Assembly: GCF_025532145.1 (NCBI RefSeq)
Contig: NZ_ARXS01000010.1
Span: forward strand, 62,001 to 126,000
Reading direction: 5' to 3'
Length of the DNA stretch: 64,000 bases
Source: Alloalcanivorax balearicus MACL04
GTDB taxonomy: Bacteria; Pseudomonadota; Gammaproteobacteria; Pseudomonadales; Alcanivoracaceae
Shown here: in pieces, positions 8,988 to 20,049 of the stretch
How positions within the stretch are numbered: the first letter of the stretch is position 1
Layout of the letters: every line of letters starts with the position of its first letter
The notes under the pieces: model-generated
What the model saw: only the letters and a program-made list of their open reading frames with translations
Databases searched by the model: none
Told to the model about the DNA's origin: nothing
Position numbers and translations under genes: made by a program

Positions 8988-10100
8988 TTATCTTTCCAGC
9001 AGAATCCGCAGCATGCGACGCAGCGGCTCGGCGGCGCCCCACAGCAACTGATCGCCGACGGTGAAGGCGTTGAGGTATTCGCCGCCCATGTTCAGCTTGC
9101 GCAGGCGCCCCACCGGAACGGTCAAGGTGCCGGTTACCGCCGTCGGCGTCAGGTCACGCAGCGTCGCCTCTTTCTCGTTGGGCACCACTTTTACCCAGTC
9201 GTTGGCGTTGCGGATCAGGTCGTAGATTTCGTCCAGCGGCACGTCCTTTTTCAGTTTCACGGTCAGTGCCTGAGCGTGGCAGCGCATGGCACCGATACGC
9301 ACGCAGGTGCCGTCCAGCGGAATCGGCTGCTCGCCGCGACCGAGGATTTTATTGGTCTCGGCCTGGGCTTTCCATTCTTCCTTGCTCTGGCCGTTTTCCA
9401 TTTCCTTGTCGATCCACGGCAGCAGCGAGCCGGCCAGTGGCGCACCGAAGTGCTGTTGCGGCAGATCACTGGACCGCATGGTGTCCGCCACCTGACGATC
9501 GATGTCAAGAATGGCGCTGGCCGGATCCGCCAGTTTGTCCGCCACGGCACCGTGGATGGTGCCCATCTGCGCGATCAGCTCGCGCATGTTCTGGGCGCCG
9601 GCGCCGGAGGCCGCCTGGTAGGTCTGGGCGCTGGCCCACTCCACCAGATCGGCGTTGAACAAACCGCCCAGGGCCATCAGCATCAGGCTCACGGTGCAAT
9701 TGCCGCCGACGTAGTCCTTGACGCCGTTGTCCAGCGCCTGGTCGATCACCTTGCGGTTCACCGGGTCCAGCACGATGACGCTGTTGTCCTGCATGCGCAG
9801 CGCGGAGGCGGCGTCGATCCAGTAACCCTGCCAGCCGGCTTCACGCAGTTTGGGATACACCTCATTGGTGTAGTCGCCGCCCTGGCAGGTGACGATGACG
9901 TCCAGTTTTTTCAGCTCATCGACGCTTTTGGCGTCGCCCAGCGCCGGAATTTCCTTGCCCACATCCGGGCCGGCCTGGCCGACCTGGGAGGTGGAGAAGA
10001 ACACCGGTTCGATGTCCTGGAAATCGTTTTCCTCACGCATGCGGTCCATCAATACGGAACCGACCATGCCACGCCAGCCGATAAAACCGACTTTCTTCAT
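8988..10100 (-). CDS. asd: Aspartate-semialdehyde dehydrogenase
   Basis: Reduces aspartyl phosphate to aspartate semialdehyde, the branch point to lysine/diaminopimelate, threonine and methionine. The 370 residues start [20 protein letters not shown] with the NADP loop. The active-site Cys is in GGNCTVSLM near residue 135, and the substrate-binding and His residues lie in the region around [11 protein letters not shown]. The type and length match the E. coli/Pseudomonas enzyme. Lies 56 bases after leuB in the same direction. Confidence 0.97.
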   Translation of the reverse strand: MKKVGFIGWRGMVGSVLMDRMREENDFQDIEPVFFSTSQVGQAGPDVGKEIPALGDAKSVDELKKLDVIVTCQGGDYTNEVYPKLREAGWQGYWIDAASALRMQDNSVIVLDPVNRKVIDQALDNGVKDYVGGNCTVSLMLMALGGLFNADLVEWASAQTYQAASGAGAQNMRELIAQMGTIHGAVADKLADPASAILDIDRQVADTMRSSDLPQQHFGAPLAGSLLPWIDKEMENGQSKEEWKAQAETNKILGRGEQPIPLDGTCVRIGAMRCHAQALTVKLKKDVPLDEIYDLIRNANDWVKVVPNEKEATLRDLTPTAVTGTLTVPVGRLRKLNMGGEYLNAFTVGDQLLWGAAEPLRRMLRILLER

Positions 10101-10156
10101 TGAGACTTGTCTCCCGAAGGGGTTGCCCCTTCTTAATCTATGGGTTCAGGCGCCGA

Positions 10157-11233
10157 TCAACCGCGAGCCAGTGCTTCGGCCACGGCGGCGCCCATTTCCT
10201 CGGTGCTCACTTTGCGCGTGCCCTCGGTGTAAATATCCGCGGTACGCAGCCCCTGATCGAGAACCTGCTCCACCGCGGCCTGAATCGCATCCGCCACGTC
10301 GCCACGCTCCAGACTGTAGCGCATCAGCATGGCCAGCGACATGATGGTGGCCAGCGGGTTGGCGATGCCCTGGCCGGCGATATCCGGCGCCGAGCCGTGG
10401 CAGGGTTCGTACAGGCCCTTGCGGTTTTCGTCCAGGGACGCGGAGGGCAGCATGCCGATGGAGCCGGTGAGCATGGCGGCTTCATCGGAGAGGATGTCAC
10501 CGAACAGGTTGCCGGTGACGATCACGTCGAACTGTTTCGGCGCGCGTACCAGTTGCATGGCGGCGTTGTCCACGTACATATGGGACAGTTCGATATTCGG
10601 GTAGTCCTTGGCGGCGTCGGTGACCACCTCTTTCCACAGCTCGGTGACTTCCAGCACATTGGCCTTGTCCACCGAGCAGACCTTGTTGTTGCGCTGGCCG
10701 GCCAGTTCGAACGCCACCTTGGCGATACGGCGCATTTCCGATTCGGAATAGACGTCGGTGTTGAAGCCGACCCGCTCGCCGTTCTCCTCACGGATACCGC
10801 GCGGCTGACCGAAGTAGATGCCGCCGGTCAGTTCACGGACGATGAGAATATCCAGGCCCGACACCACTTCCGCTTTCAGCGAGGAGGCGTCCGCCAGTTG
10901 CGGGAACAGAATCGCCGGGCGCAGATTGGCGAACAGGCCCAGCGAGGAGCGCAGCCGCAGCAGGCCACGCTCGGGGCGCTTGTCCCGTTCGATGGTGTCC
11001 CACTTGGGACCGCCGATGGAACCGAACAGAATCGCGTCAGCGGCGCGCGCCTTGTTCAGCGTGCTCTCTGGCAGCGGGTCACCGTGCAGGTCATAGGCGG
11101 CGCCGCCCACCGGCGCCTCGTCCAGGCTGATGTCGAGGCCGAAACGCTGCTCGGCGGCGCGCAGCACGCGCACCGCTTCCTGGACGATTTCCGGGCCGAT
11201 GCCGTCACCCGGCAGAATCAGAATGTGGCTCAT
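10157..11233 (-). CDS. leuB: 3-isopropylmalate dehydrogenase
   Basis: Oxidatively decarboxylates 3-isopropylmalate with NAD in leucine synthesis. The 358 residues show the family N-terminus [17 protein letters not shown], the substrate-binding [12 protein letters not shown] arginines, the metal-binding aspartates in the [17 protein letters not shown] region, and [18 protein letters not shown]. It follows leuD by 26 bases in leuC-leuD-leuB order. Confidence 0.98.
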   Translation of the reverse strand: MSHILILPGDGIGPEIVQEAVRVLRAAEQRFGLDISLDEAPVGGAAYDLHGDPLPESTLNKARAADAILFGSIGGPKWDTIERDKRPERGLLRLRSSLGLFANLRPAILFPQLADASSLKAEVVSGLDILIVRELTGGIYFGQPRGIREENGERVGFNTDVYSESEMRRIAKVAFELAGQRNNKVCSVDKANVLEVTELWKEVVTDAAKDYPNIELSHMYVDNAAMQLVRAPKQFDVIVTGNLFGDILSDEAAMLTGSIGMLPSASLDENRKGLYEPCHGSAPDIAGQGIANPLATIMSLAMLMRYSLERGDVADAIQAAVEQVLDQGLRTADIYTEGTRKVSTEEMGAAVAEALARG

Positions 11234-11259
11234 GGTTCGCTTCCGTGGTGTTGTCCTGA

Positions 11260-11913
11260 TCAGTGGTTCGCGTGCTCGGCGAACACCCAGGGCTCGCGGG
11301 CCCGGCGGCGTTCCTCATAGGCACGAATGGTGTCCGCTTCCTGCAGGGTCAGGCCGATCTCATCGAGGCCGTTGAGCAGGCAGTGTTTGCGGAACTCATC
11401 AATGTCGAAATCGTAGGCCTTGCCTTCCGGCGTGCGCACCTGCTGGGCTTCCAGGTCCACGGTCAGACGCAGGCCGGGATTGGCCGCCTCGGCCTGGAAC
11501 AGCTCTTCCATCTGCTCTTCGGAGAGCACAATGGGCAGCAGGCCGTTCTTGAAACAGTTGTTGTAGAAGATATCGGCGAAGCTCGGCGCGATCACCGCGC
11601 GAAAACCGAAATCCATCAACGCCCAGGGCGCGTGCTCACGGCTGGAGCCACAACCGAAGTTGCGGCGGGCCAGTAAAATAGTAGCGCCCTGATAGACCGG
11701 CTGATTCAACACGAAATCCGGGTTCTTCGGCCGTGCGTCATTGTCCTGGCCCGGGTAGCCCTCGTCCAGATAACGCCACTCATCGAACAGGTTCGGCCCA
11801 AAGCCGGTGCGCTTGATCGACTTGAGAAACTGCTTCGGAATGATCTGGTCGGTGTCCACGTTGGCGCGATCCAACGGCGCCACCAACCCTTCATGCTTGA
11901 CGAATTTTTCCAT
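11260..11913 (-). CDS. leuD: 3-isopropylmalate dehydratase small subunit
   Basis: Swivel-domain subunit that with LeuC isomerises 2- to 3-isopropylmalate. The 217 residues begin [24 protein letters not shown] and carry the conserved [15 protein letters not shown] loop. The start codon lies only 6 bases after the leuC stop, giving tight co-expression of the two subunits. Confidence 0.98.
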   Translation of the reverse strand: MEKFVKHEGLVAPLDRANVDTDQIIPKQFLKSIKRTGFGPNLFDEWRYLDEGYPGQDNDARPKNPDFVLNQPVYQGATILLARRNFGCGSSREHAPWALMDFGFRAVIAPSFADIFYNNCFKNGLLPIVLSEEQMEELFQAEAANPGLRLTVDLEAQQVRTPEGKAYDFDIDEFRKHCLLNGLDEIGLTLQEADTIRAYEERRRAREPWVFAEHANH

Positions 11914-11919
11914 GATCGC

Positions 11920-13332
<1,413 letters not shown>

Positions 13333-13388
13333 TGATGCTTCTCCTGGAGCCTTGGGGGGCTGTTAATGCCCACACCCTACGCGGGGGC

Positions 13389-13417
13389 ATAAGATAAATC
13401 CAATTCATCTTTTTTAT
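13389..13417. promoter_or_regulatory. AT-rich dyad in the leuC-LysR gap
   Basis: ATAAGATAAATCC / AATTCATCTTTTTTAT is an imperfect palindrome in otherwise GC-rich DNA, 57-85 bases upstream of leuC. A related TTTGGATT lies just beyond it (13420-13427). LysR regulators usually bind such AT-rich dyads in the gap they share with their target, so this is a candidate operator and leuC promoter. Inferred from sequence shape and position only. Confidence 0.4.
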
Positions 13418-13497
13418 GGTTTGGATTCCCAGAGGTTATTTGAGAGTATTGCAGAGATCCGGAAAGCAAAGGGCTTCCGGCCTTGCAAGGGAAGCGC

Positions 13498-13583
13498 TGG
13501 CACGCTTACACGCAACACGCCTGCACGCTACCCCCCCTATTTTTGCGTGTTGCGTGTTGCGTGTTGCGTGTTGCGTGCAAGCG
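13498..13583. repeat. TGCGTGT heptamer array with facing inverted units
   Basis: Four complete TGCGTGT units plus a partial fifth run from 13544 to 13577 and end in GCAAGCG, 8 bases before the LysR start codon. Facing units (ACACGCAACACGCC) lie at 13508-13521. Together they could form a hairpin in the LysR 5' leader. The exact repeats suggest variable copy number between strains. Confidence 0.8.
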
Positions 13584-13590
13584 AGACTTT

Positions 13591-14457
13591 ATGGACACCC
13601 AATCCCTGCAAGCCTTCATGGCCGTGGCCGAGAGCGGCTCCTTTTCCGGCGCGGCGGAGCGGCTGTTCCTGACCCAGCCGGCGGTGAGCAAGCGCATCGC
13701 GGTGCTGGAGCAGCAACTGGGCGCGCGGCTGTTCGACCGGGTCGGGCGGCGCATCCGCCTCACCGAAGCCGGCGAAGCGCTGTTGCCGCGGGCGCGGAAG
13801 GTGCTTCAGGAACTGGAGGACATGGGCCGCGCCATCAACAACTTAACCGGCGAGGTCAGCGGTACCCTGCGCATCGGCACCAGCCACCATATCGGTCTGC
13901 ACCGCCTGCCCCCGGTGCTGCGGCGTTTCTCCCGGGAGTACCCGCAGGTGCGTCTGGACATTCATTTCATTGATTCCGAGGAAGCCTGGGAGTCGGTGCT
14001 GCACGGGGATCTGGAGATGGGGGTGGTGACCCTGCCGCCGCAGCCGGATACCCGCCTGCACAGCCAGGTGATCTGGGACGACCCGCTGGTGTTCATGTGC
14101 GCGCCGGAACACCCGCTGGCCCGGCAAGCGGATCTCACCCTGGAAACCCTGACCCGCTTCAGTGCCATCCTGCCCTCTCCGGTGACCTTCACCCGCCGCA
14201 TCGTCGAACGGCTGTTCCAGGAGCACGGCCTGGCGCTGAACATCTCCATGTCCACCAACTATCTGGAGACCATCCATATGATGGTGTCCATCGGCCTGGG
14301 CTGGAGCGTGCTGCCGGCCACCATGCTGGACCAGAGCGTGATCGAACTGGCGGTGGACACACCGCTGCCGGAACGCAAACTCGGCGTGGTCACCCACCCC
14401 GGGCGGAGCCGGTCGAATGCGGCACGGGCCTTCCTTGAAGCAATTAATAGTGAATAG
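13591..14457 (+). CDS. LysR-family transcriptional regulator next to leuC
   Basis: The 288 residues start at 13591 (MDTQSLQAFMAVAESGSFSG) with the winged helix-turn-helix in SGAAERLFLTQPAVSKRI (about 18-38), followed by a periplasmic-binding-like effector domain. It is divergent from leuC, the same place as a LysR gene in Pseudomonas, so control of leuCDB (perhaps responding to a leucine intermediate) is a reasonable inference. The last three codons and stop (AAT AGT GAA TAG) lie inside a short-repeat array, so the C-terminal tail NSE is repeat-derived. The track frame opens further upstream but that part translates the heptamer array. Confidence 0.9.
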   Translation: MDTQSLQAFMAVAESGSFSGAAERLFLTQPAVSKRIAVLEQQLGARLFDRVGRRIRLTEAGEALLPRARKVLQELEDMGRAINNLTGEVSGTLRIGTSHHIGLHRLPPVLRRFSREYPQVRLDIHFIDSEEAWESVLHGDLEMGVVTLPPQPDTRLHSQVIWDDPLVFMCAPEHPLARQADLTLETLTRFSAILPSPVTFTRRIVERLFQEHGLALNISMSTNYLETIHMMVSIGLGWSVLPATMLDQSVIELAVDTPLPERKLGVVTHPGRSRSNAARAFLEAINSE

Positions 14458-14667
14458 TTAACAGCGATGACGGCAGTGAATAGTTAACAGTTAACAGTGA
14501 ATAGCGAAAGTCAAAAACAGTTCGTGTCTTTGCTGTGGGAGCCAGCCTGCTGGCGAATCCCGACCTCCGGCGTTGGGCCATTCGCTTGCAAGCAAGCTTC
14601 CCACAGCGGCTAAAGACCAGCGCTTTTGATTTTCACTGTTAACTATTCATTGTTCCCTATTCACTGC
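14443..14667. repeat. Facing heptamer arrays around a REP unit, between convergent genes
   Basis: The left array (about 14447-14506) is made of GTGAATA / GTTAACA heptamers; the right array (14634-14665) reads the opposite way (GTTAACT, ATTCATT, GTTCCCT, ATTCACT). Between them sits a REP-like palindrome, 14532-14615. The left array contains the LysR stop codon and the right array contains the aroC stop codon. Same family as 20043-20279. Confidence 0.8.
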
Positions 14668-15763
14668 CCTTGTCGCCGGGCACCGGCGACAAGGGCGCCA
14701 CCACGTCCGCATTTTGCGCGCGGTGGCGCAGGTAGTGGTCCATCAGCACCAGGGCCATCATGGCTTCGGCGATGGGGGTGGCGCGCACGCCGACGCAGGG
14801 GTCGTGGCGGCCTTTGGTGACCACTTCGGTGGGCTGGCCGTCCAGGGTCAGGCTGCGGCCCGGGATCAGGATGCTGGAAGTGGGCTTGAGGGCGATGCTG
14901 GCGCGCAGGCGCTGGCCGGAGCTGATGCCGCCGAGGACGCCGCCGGCATGGTTGCTGACGAAGCCTTCCGGAGTCATCTCGTCGCGGTGCTGTTCGCCGC
15001 GCTGGTTGACCACCTCGAAGCCGTCGCCCACTTCCACCGCTTTCACCGCGTTGATCGACATCAGAGCCTTGGCCAGATCGGCGTCGAGGCGGTCGAACAC
15101 CGGTTCGCCCCAGCCCGGCGGCACGCCGTCAGCGAACACCGTGACCCGGGCGCCGATGGAAGATCCGTCCTTGCGCAGGGCGTTGATCAGTGCTTCCAGT
15201 TCAGGGACTTTGTCGGCGTCCGGAAAGAAGAAGGGATTGTCGTTGACCGTGCTCCAGTCAAGCTGTTCGGCACGGATATCGCCGATCTGCTCGACGCCGC
15301 CGAAAATCCGCACCCCGATCCGCTCGGCCAGAAACTTGCGGGCGATGGCGCCGGCGGCCACGCGCATGGCGGTTTCCCGGGCGGAGGAGCGCCCGCCGCC
15401 GCGGTAATCACGGAAGCCGTACTTCTGGGTGTAGGTGTAGTCGGCGTGGCCGGGACGGAAGGTATTGGCGATTTCGCTGTAATCCTTGGATTTCTGATCG
15501 GTGTTTTCGATCAGCAAGCCGATCGGCGTGCCGGTGGTCTTGCCTTCGAACACGCCGGAGAGGATGCGCACCTGATCCGGTTCGCGTCGCTGGGTGGTGT
15601 AACGGCTGGTGCCGGGTTTACGCCGATCCAGCTCACCCTGCAGGTCCGCCTCGCTCAACGCCAGCCCCGGCGGGCAGCCGTCGACGATAGCCCCGAGCGC
15701 CGGGCCGTGACTCTCACCGAAGGTGGTCACCCGAAACCGTTCACCAAAACTGTTCCCAGACAT
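14657..15763 (-). CDS. aroC: Chorismate synthase
   Basis: Converts EPSP to chorismate, the last shikimate step, needing reduced FMN. The 368 residues start [30 protein letters not shown] and the conserved arginine-rich flavin sites are present. The C-terminus GDKGSE and the TAG stop are encoded by the edge of the heptamer array downstream. The gene lies 27 bases after prmB. Confidence 0.97.
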   Translation of the reverse strand: MSGNSFGERFRVTTFGESHGPALGAIVDGCPPGLALSEADLQGELDRRKPGTSRYTTQRREPDQVRILSGVFEGKTTGTPIGLLIENTDQKSKDYSEIANTFRPGHADYTYTQKYGFRDYRGGGRSSARETAMRVAAGAIARKFLAERIGVRIFGGVEQIGDIRAEQLDWSTVNDNPFFFPDADKVPELEALINALRKDGSSIGARVTVFADGVPPGWGEPVFDRLDADLAKALMSINAVKAVEVGDGFEVVNQRGEQHRDEMTPEGFVSNHAGGVLGGISSGQRLRASIALKPTSSILIPGRSLTLDGQPTEVVTKGRHDPCVGVRATPIAEAMMALVLMDHYLRHRAQNADVVAPLSPVPGDKGSE

Positions 15764-15790
15764 TCGTGCTCCTCGATCAGGGGTCGCCGG

Positions 15791-16717
15791 TCAGCCGGCG
15801 AAATACTCACGATGGTCGATCAATTGTTGCCGTGTCAGCAGAAAAACGCCATGGCCGCCGCGCTCGAACTCCAGCCACAGGAACGGCACCTCCGGCCAGG
15901 CCGCCATCACGTGCTGGTCGCTGTTGCCCACCTCCACGATCAGCACACCGTCATCGCTCAGATAATCGGCGGCCTCGGCCAGAATACGGCGGGTGAAGTC
16001 CAGACCATCGGCGCCGGAACCCAGTGCCAGTTCCGGCTCGTGGTGGAATTCCTCGGGCATGGCGGCGAGATCGGCGGCGTCCACGTAAGGCGGGTTGGAG
16101 ACGATCAGATCATAACGCCCCCGCAAGCCGTCAAAGCCATCCGCAAGCACCGCCCGCACCCGGTCACCAAGGCCGTAGTGATCGATATTGGCCTGGCACA
16201 CCGCCAGGGCGTCGGCGGAAATATCGCTGGCATCCACCTCGGCGTCTTCCAGTGCCATGGCCATGGCGATGGCGATGCAACCGCCCCCAGTGCACAAATC
16301 CAGTGCACGCACTGGCTGGTCCGGATCCAACCAGGGCTGGAAACCGGCTTCGATCAGTTCGGCGATCGGCGAACGGGGGATCAGCACCCGCTCGTCCACC
16401 TGGAACGGCAGACCGCAGAACCAGGCCTGGCCGGTCAGATACGGCGTCGGCACCCGCTCGTTGACGCGGCGCGCCAGCAGGGCCACGAAGGCTTCCACTT
16501 CATGGGGCAGCAAACGGGCATCGAGCATGCGGGGGTCGGTATCGTGGGGCAACGCCAGCACATGCAACAGCAGCGCCAGCGCCTCGTCACCATGGTCGTC
16601 GGTGCCATGGCCCAGAAACACCCCGCCGCGGCGCAGGCAGCTCTCCCCCCAACGCAGACAATCCCGGGGCGTGCGCAGGGTGGCCCGGGCCTGTTGTTGC
16701 TGAATCTCGTCGATCAC
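15791..16717 (-). CDS. prmB: Ribosomal protein uL3 glutamine methyltransferase
   Basis: SAM-dependent N5-glutamine methyltransferase for ribosomal protein L3. The 308 residues have an N-terminal helical domain and a Rossmann methyltransferase domain with the SAM loop [15 protein letters not shown] (about 137) and the glutamine-binding NPPY motif in [14 protein letters not shown]. PrmC and PrmB are similar; the neighbouring aroC, the N-terminal sequence and the length fit PrmB. Confidence 0.92.
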   Translation of the reverse strand: MIDEIQQQQARATLRTPRDCLRWGESCLRRGGVFLGHGTDDHGDEALALLLHVLALPHDTDPRMLDARLLPHEVEAFVALLARRVNERVPTPYLTGQAWFCGLPFQVDERVLIPRSPIAELIEAGFQPWLDPDQPVRALDLCTGGGCIAIAMAMALEDAEVDASDISADALAVCQANIDHYGLGDRVRAVLADGFDGLRGRYDLIVSNPPYVDAADLAAMPEEFHHEPELALGSGADGLDFTRRILAEAADYLSDDGVLIVEVGNSDQHVMAAWPEVPFLWLEFERGGHGVFLLTRQQLIDHREYFAG

Positions 16718-16885
16718 CTGAGGACCTCCACGAATGGGCGCGCAAGATTAGCATAGAACGGCGCGGGATGGAGGGTCGCGGTCCGCTGGCCGGCCCCCAC
16801 ATAGCACTTTCACCGGATTGATTTCCCGGGCCCACCTGCGCCACTCTCACAAGGTTGCCCAAAATAAGCAGGATGCGATAACCCC

Positions 16886-17299
16886 ATGCCCTCCCTCACC
16901 GTCCGTCAGGACGGCCCCCTGACCCTGGTCGAACTGCCCGATGGCATTGATGTGGATCCGGCGGTGCAGTGGCGTATCTACCGTCAGCGGCTGGCGCTGT
17001 TTCATATGCATGGCGAACGGCGTCAGCACGTCATCTACTGCGGCAATATCGGCAGCCTCGACATGCGTGCCGCGCGCTTTGCCTGCGGCGCCGATTTCGC
17101 GCGGATCACCGCGCACAAGGTCATCGTGCTGGAAAGCGCGCTCAACCGAACCTTCGCGCACATGATGCTGACGCTCAATAAGCCGGCGTTTACCGTCAGC
17201 ACGGCGTTATCGCTCGAGCAGGCGAGAACCCGGCTACTCAGTGAGCTTCCTGCCGATACAACGGACAGTACCCTTGCCGCCAGTATCAAAGGCAGGTAG
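16886..17299 (+). CDS. Small uncharacterised protein, possibly STAS-like
   Basis: 137 residues, no signal peptide or membrane segment. I do not recognise the family with certainty. A pattern of alternating strands and helices ending in ARITAHKVIVLESALNRTFAHMML and TVSTALSLEQARTRLL resembles the small STAS-like/SpoIIAA-like proteins in which a fixed segment precedes an Arg-rich helix; that is inference from shape. It is divergent from prmB and 68 bases before the EVE-domain gene. The coding pattern looks real (GC-rich third positions, AGGA upstream of the ATG). Confidence 0.65.
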   Translation: MPSLTVRQDGPLTLVELPDGIDVDPAVQWRIYRQRLALFHMHGERRQHVIYCGNIGSLDMRAARFACGADFARITAHKVIVLESALNRTFAHMMLTLNKPAFTVSTALSLEQARTRLLSELPADTTDSTLAASIKGR

Positions 17300-17367
17300 T
17301 AAAGAATAAGTGGCCGCTGCCCATAATAATCACGCCCTCTTTTTTCGCGGACACTGATGAGGAAGCC

Positions 17368-17859
17368 ATGCGCATCTGGTTATTCAAAACCGAACCCGAC
17401 GCCTTCAGCCTGGACGACTTACAAGCCGCCCCGGACGGTATCTCCGGCTGGGATGGCGTGCGCAACTATCAGGCTCGCAACCGGTTGCGCGATGAAGTGA
17501 GCAACGGTGATCGCGTTCTGATTTACCACTCCAGTTGCAAGGTGCCCGCCATCGTCGGCGAGGCGGAAGTGGTGTCCGACGCCTATCCGGATCCTTCTCA
17601 ATTCATTATCGGCGGCGCCGGCGAGGACCCGCGTAGCCACCCGGACAACCCGCGCTGGTATCAGGTGGATGTGCGCTACCGGCGCCACTTTCCCGAACCG
17701 CTCTCCCTGGCGACCATCCGCGATTACGTGGAGTTCGCCGACATGGAGCTGGTGACCCGCCCGCGCCTGTCGATCCAGCAGATAACGGATCGGCAGTACC
17801 AGCAGATTCTGGCCCTGTGCGGAATCGATGAGCCGCGAGGCGCTGGCGGCGCGGCCTGA
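17368..17859 (+). CDS. EVE domain-containing protein (thymocyte nuclear protein 1 family)
   Basis: The 163 residues are almost entirely one EVE domain, a PUA-like fold that in relatives binds modified bases in nucleic acids. The start MRIWLFKTEPDAFSLDDL and the core GWDGVRNYQARNRLRDEV and GDRVLIYHSSC are diagnostic of the stand-alone bacterial type. A GGAAG ribosome site precedes 17368. The cellular role of the stand-alone form is not settled; the neighbours (symporter, small unknown protein) do not help. Confidence 0.92.
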   Translation: MRIWLFKTEPDAFSLDDLQAAPDGISGWDGVRNYQARNRLRDEVSNGDRVLIYHSSCKVPAIVGEAEVVSDAYPDPSQFIIGGAGEDPRSHPDNPRWYQVDVRYRRHFPEPLSLATIRDYVEFADMELVTRPRLSIQQITDRQYQQILALCGIDEPRGAGGAA

Positions 17860-17937
17860 CCGGGCAAGAGGCGGTTTCACTCGCCATCGTTTCCTCCGGT
17901 ATGCTTAAGTAAGAAAAACAACGCAGTGGGGCACTCT

Positions 17938-19233
17938 ATGAAACTGCATCACCAGATTTTTCTCGCCATGATTTTGGGCGGGCTGGCGGGCTGGGTGACC
18001 AGTGAAGATACCCGGATACTGGGCATCGCCGTTATCGAAGCCTATGACCTGATCGGCACGCTGTTCATCAATGCCTTGAAAATGCTGGTGGTGCCCTTGA
18101 TCACCACCGCCATCATCAGTGGTCTGATCAACGTTGGCCAGGGCAAGAACCTGGGCCGACTGGGCGCCAAGACCGTGCTGTTCTATATGAGCACCAGCCT
18201 GATCGCCATTCTGATCGGTTTGTTGCTGGTGAATCTCATCACCCCGGGCATCATCGACGGCGAACCGGCCCGGGACCTGCTGGGCTTCGCCGCCAACACC
18301 CAGGACGTGCTGCAGAAAATCGAAGGCCGGGGCGCCGGCGAGTTCACTCAGATTCTGCTGCAAATGTTACCGCCCAATCTGGTGCAGGCCGCCGCCGATG
18401 GCCAGATGCTGGGGCTGATCGTGTTCTCGCTGCTGTTCGGCTTTTTCCTGCGGACGCTGGCCGGAGCGCCGGGCGAAACCCTGCGCAACATGGTCGAGGG
18501 GTTCTACGACGTGATGGTCAGCATCACCATGCTGATCATCCGTTTCGCTCCATTGGGCGTGTTCGGTCTGATCGCCGCCACCGTCACCCGCACCGGGTTG
18601 GACGCCCTGGAACCGCTGCTGTGGTTCTTCTTCACGGTACTCGCCGCCCTGTTCCTGCATGCCTTCGTGGTGATGCCACTGCTGATCCGGGTGTTGGCGC
18701 AACGCTCACCCTGGCGCCATTTCCAGGCCATGTCACCGGCGCTGATGACCGCGTTCTCCTCGGCCAGCTCCGCCGCCACCTTGCCGTTGACCATGGATTG
18801 CGTGCAAAAGCGGTCCGGTGTCTCCAAGCGCACCGCCAGTTTCGTGCTGCCGCTGGGCGCCACCGTGAACATGGACGGCACCGCGCTGTACGAGTGCGCC
18901 GCCGCCATTTTCATCGCCCAGGCCTATGGTCTGGATCTGTCCTTCGGCATGCAGTTCGCCATTGTTTTCACCGCTCTGATCACTTCCATCGGCGTTGCCA
19001 GCATCCCCGCCGCCAGCCTGGTGGCGATCACCGTGATCCTCGGCATCATCGGCCTGCCGGCGGAGGCGATTGGTTTGATTCTGGTCACCGACCGTATTCT
19101 CGACATGTGCCGTACCGCGGTGAATGTGTGGGGCGACAGTGTCGGCGCCGTGCTGCTGGCCCGCAGTGAAGGCGAGGAAAATGTGCTGCAAACCCCGATG
19201 CGCCAACTGGATGGCCAACGTCATGCGGTGTAG
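17938..19233 (+). CDS. Dicarboxylate/amino acid:cation symporter (DAACS family)
   Basis: Inner-membrane secondary transporter of the GltP/DctA/GltT fold, carrying dicarboxylates or acidic amino acids with H+ or Na+. The 431 residues show the serine-rich re-entrant loop TAFSSASSAATLPLT (about 275-290) and the cation-binding GATVNMDGTALYE motif, with hydrophobic segments throughout. A GTG four codons upstream (17926) is possible, but AGTGGGG fits the ATG at 17938. The substrate cannot be told from sequence by eye. Confidence 0.92.
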   Translation: MKLHHQIFLAMILGGLAGWVTSEDTRILGIAVIEAYDLIGTLFINALKMLVVPLITTAIISGLINVGQGKNLGRLGAKTVLFYMSTSLIAILIGLLLVNLITPGIIDGEPARDLLGFAANTQDVLQKIEGRGAGEFTQILLQMLPPNLVQAAADGQMLGLIVFSLLFGFFLRTLAGAPGETLRNMVEGFYDVMVSITMLIIRFAPLGVFGLIAATVTRTGLDALEPLLWFFFTVLAALFLHAFVVMPLLIRVLAQRSPWRHFQAMSPALMTAFSSASSAATLPLTMDCVQKRSGVSKRTASFVLPLGATVNMDGTALYECAAAIFIAQAYGLDLSFGMQFAIVFTALITSIGVASIPAASLVAITVILGIIGLPAEAIGLILVTDRILDMCRTAVNVWGDSVGAVLLARSEGEENVLQTPMRQLDGQRHAV

Positions 19234-19260
19234 ACCTGGCCTGCGGCGCGAGCACCGGCC

Positions 19261-20049
19261 ATGAGTCAGGCCAGCCCCGTGATGCTGATCACCGGTGCCG
19301 CCCACGGTCTGGGCGCCGCCCTGGCCCGGGCGGCCGTTGATGATTACCGGCTGGCGCTGCTGGATCGTGACGAACTGGCCGGGCAAACCCTGGCCAATAC
19401 CCTGCGCGGCCGTACCGGCGAGGTGTTATTCCTGCACGCCGACGTCAGTGATGAACGCGCGGTCCGTCAGGCAATGGCACGAATACAGCGGCGCTGGGAA
19501 CGGCTGGACGTGGTGATCAACAACGCCGGCGTCGCCGACACCGGTCCGTTCGAGGCCCTCGGCAACCACGGCTGGGAAACGCTGTGGCGGACCAATGTAA
19601 TGGGCACCGTGTACGTGTGCCGGGCGGCGCTGGCGCAGATGAAACCCCAGAACAGCGGCCACCTGATCAATATTTCGGCGCTGGCGGGCATCACCGGACC
19701 ACCCGGACTGAGCAGCTACGCCGCCTGCAGCGGCGCCCTGGTGCGGCTCAGCGAGGCGCTGGCGGCGGAACTGGCCGGCACCGACATCGCCGTCAGCGTG
19801 GCCTGTCCCGACCTCTTCGCCAGCACGCTGCATCAGCGGCTGACCGGTGCCGACCCGCTCAGCCGGGCGCGCCTGGAACGGGCCATGCGCCGCGCCGCCG
19901 ATGACGTCGACACCGTCGCCAGGGAAATCCTCGGCGCCACCGCCAAACGGGCGCTGTACATTTTCCCGCAAGCGGAAGCCCGCCGCGCCTGGCGCCGCAA
20001 GCGGCGCAACCCGGTGCGATTTTTCCATAAATGGAAAAAACGCAGTTAA
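19261..20049 (+). CDS. Short-chain dehydrogenase/reductase-like protein with altered catalytic motif
   Basis: The 262 residues form a Rossmann fold: GAAHGLGAALA (TGxxxGxG-type NAD(P) loop, about 12-22), NNAGVAD (about 90) and the catalytic Ser in NISALAG. The YxxxK motif reads YAACSGAL: Tyr is kept but the Lys four residues on is Ser, so normal SDR chemistry is doubtful. The C-terminus is strongly basic (WRRKRRNPVRFFHKWKKRS). It starts 27 bases after the symporter. The stop TAA falls inside a heptamer array (GTTAACA). Substrate unknown. Confidence 0.85.
   Translation: MSQASPVMLITGAAHGLGAALARAAVDDYRLALLDRDELAGQTLANTLRGRTGEVLFLHADVSDERAVRQAMARIQRRWERLDVVINNAGVADTGPFEALGNHGWETLWRTNVMGTVYVCRAALAQMKPQNSGHLINISALAGITGPPGLSSYAACSGALVRLSEALAAELAGTDIAVSVACPDLFASTLHQRLTGADPLSRARLERAMRRAADDVDTVAREILGATAKRALYIFPQAEARRAWRRKRRNPVRFFHKWKKRS

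Noticed and set aside
13544-13577. Heptamer array as a CRISPR
   Set aside because: Seven-base units without spacers; no cas genes in the window.
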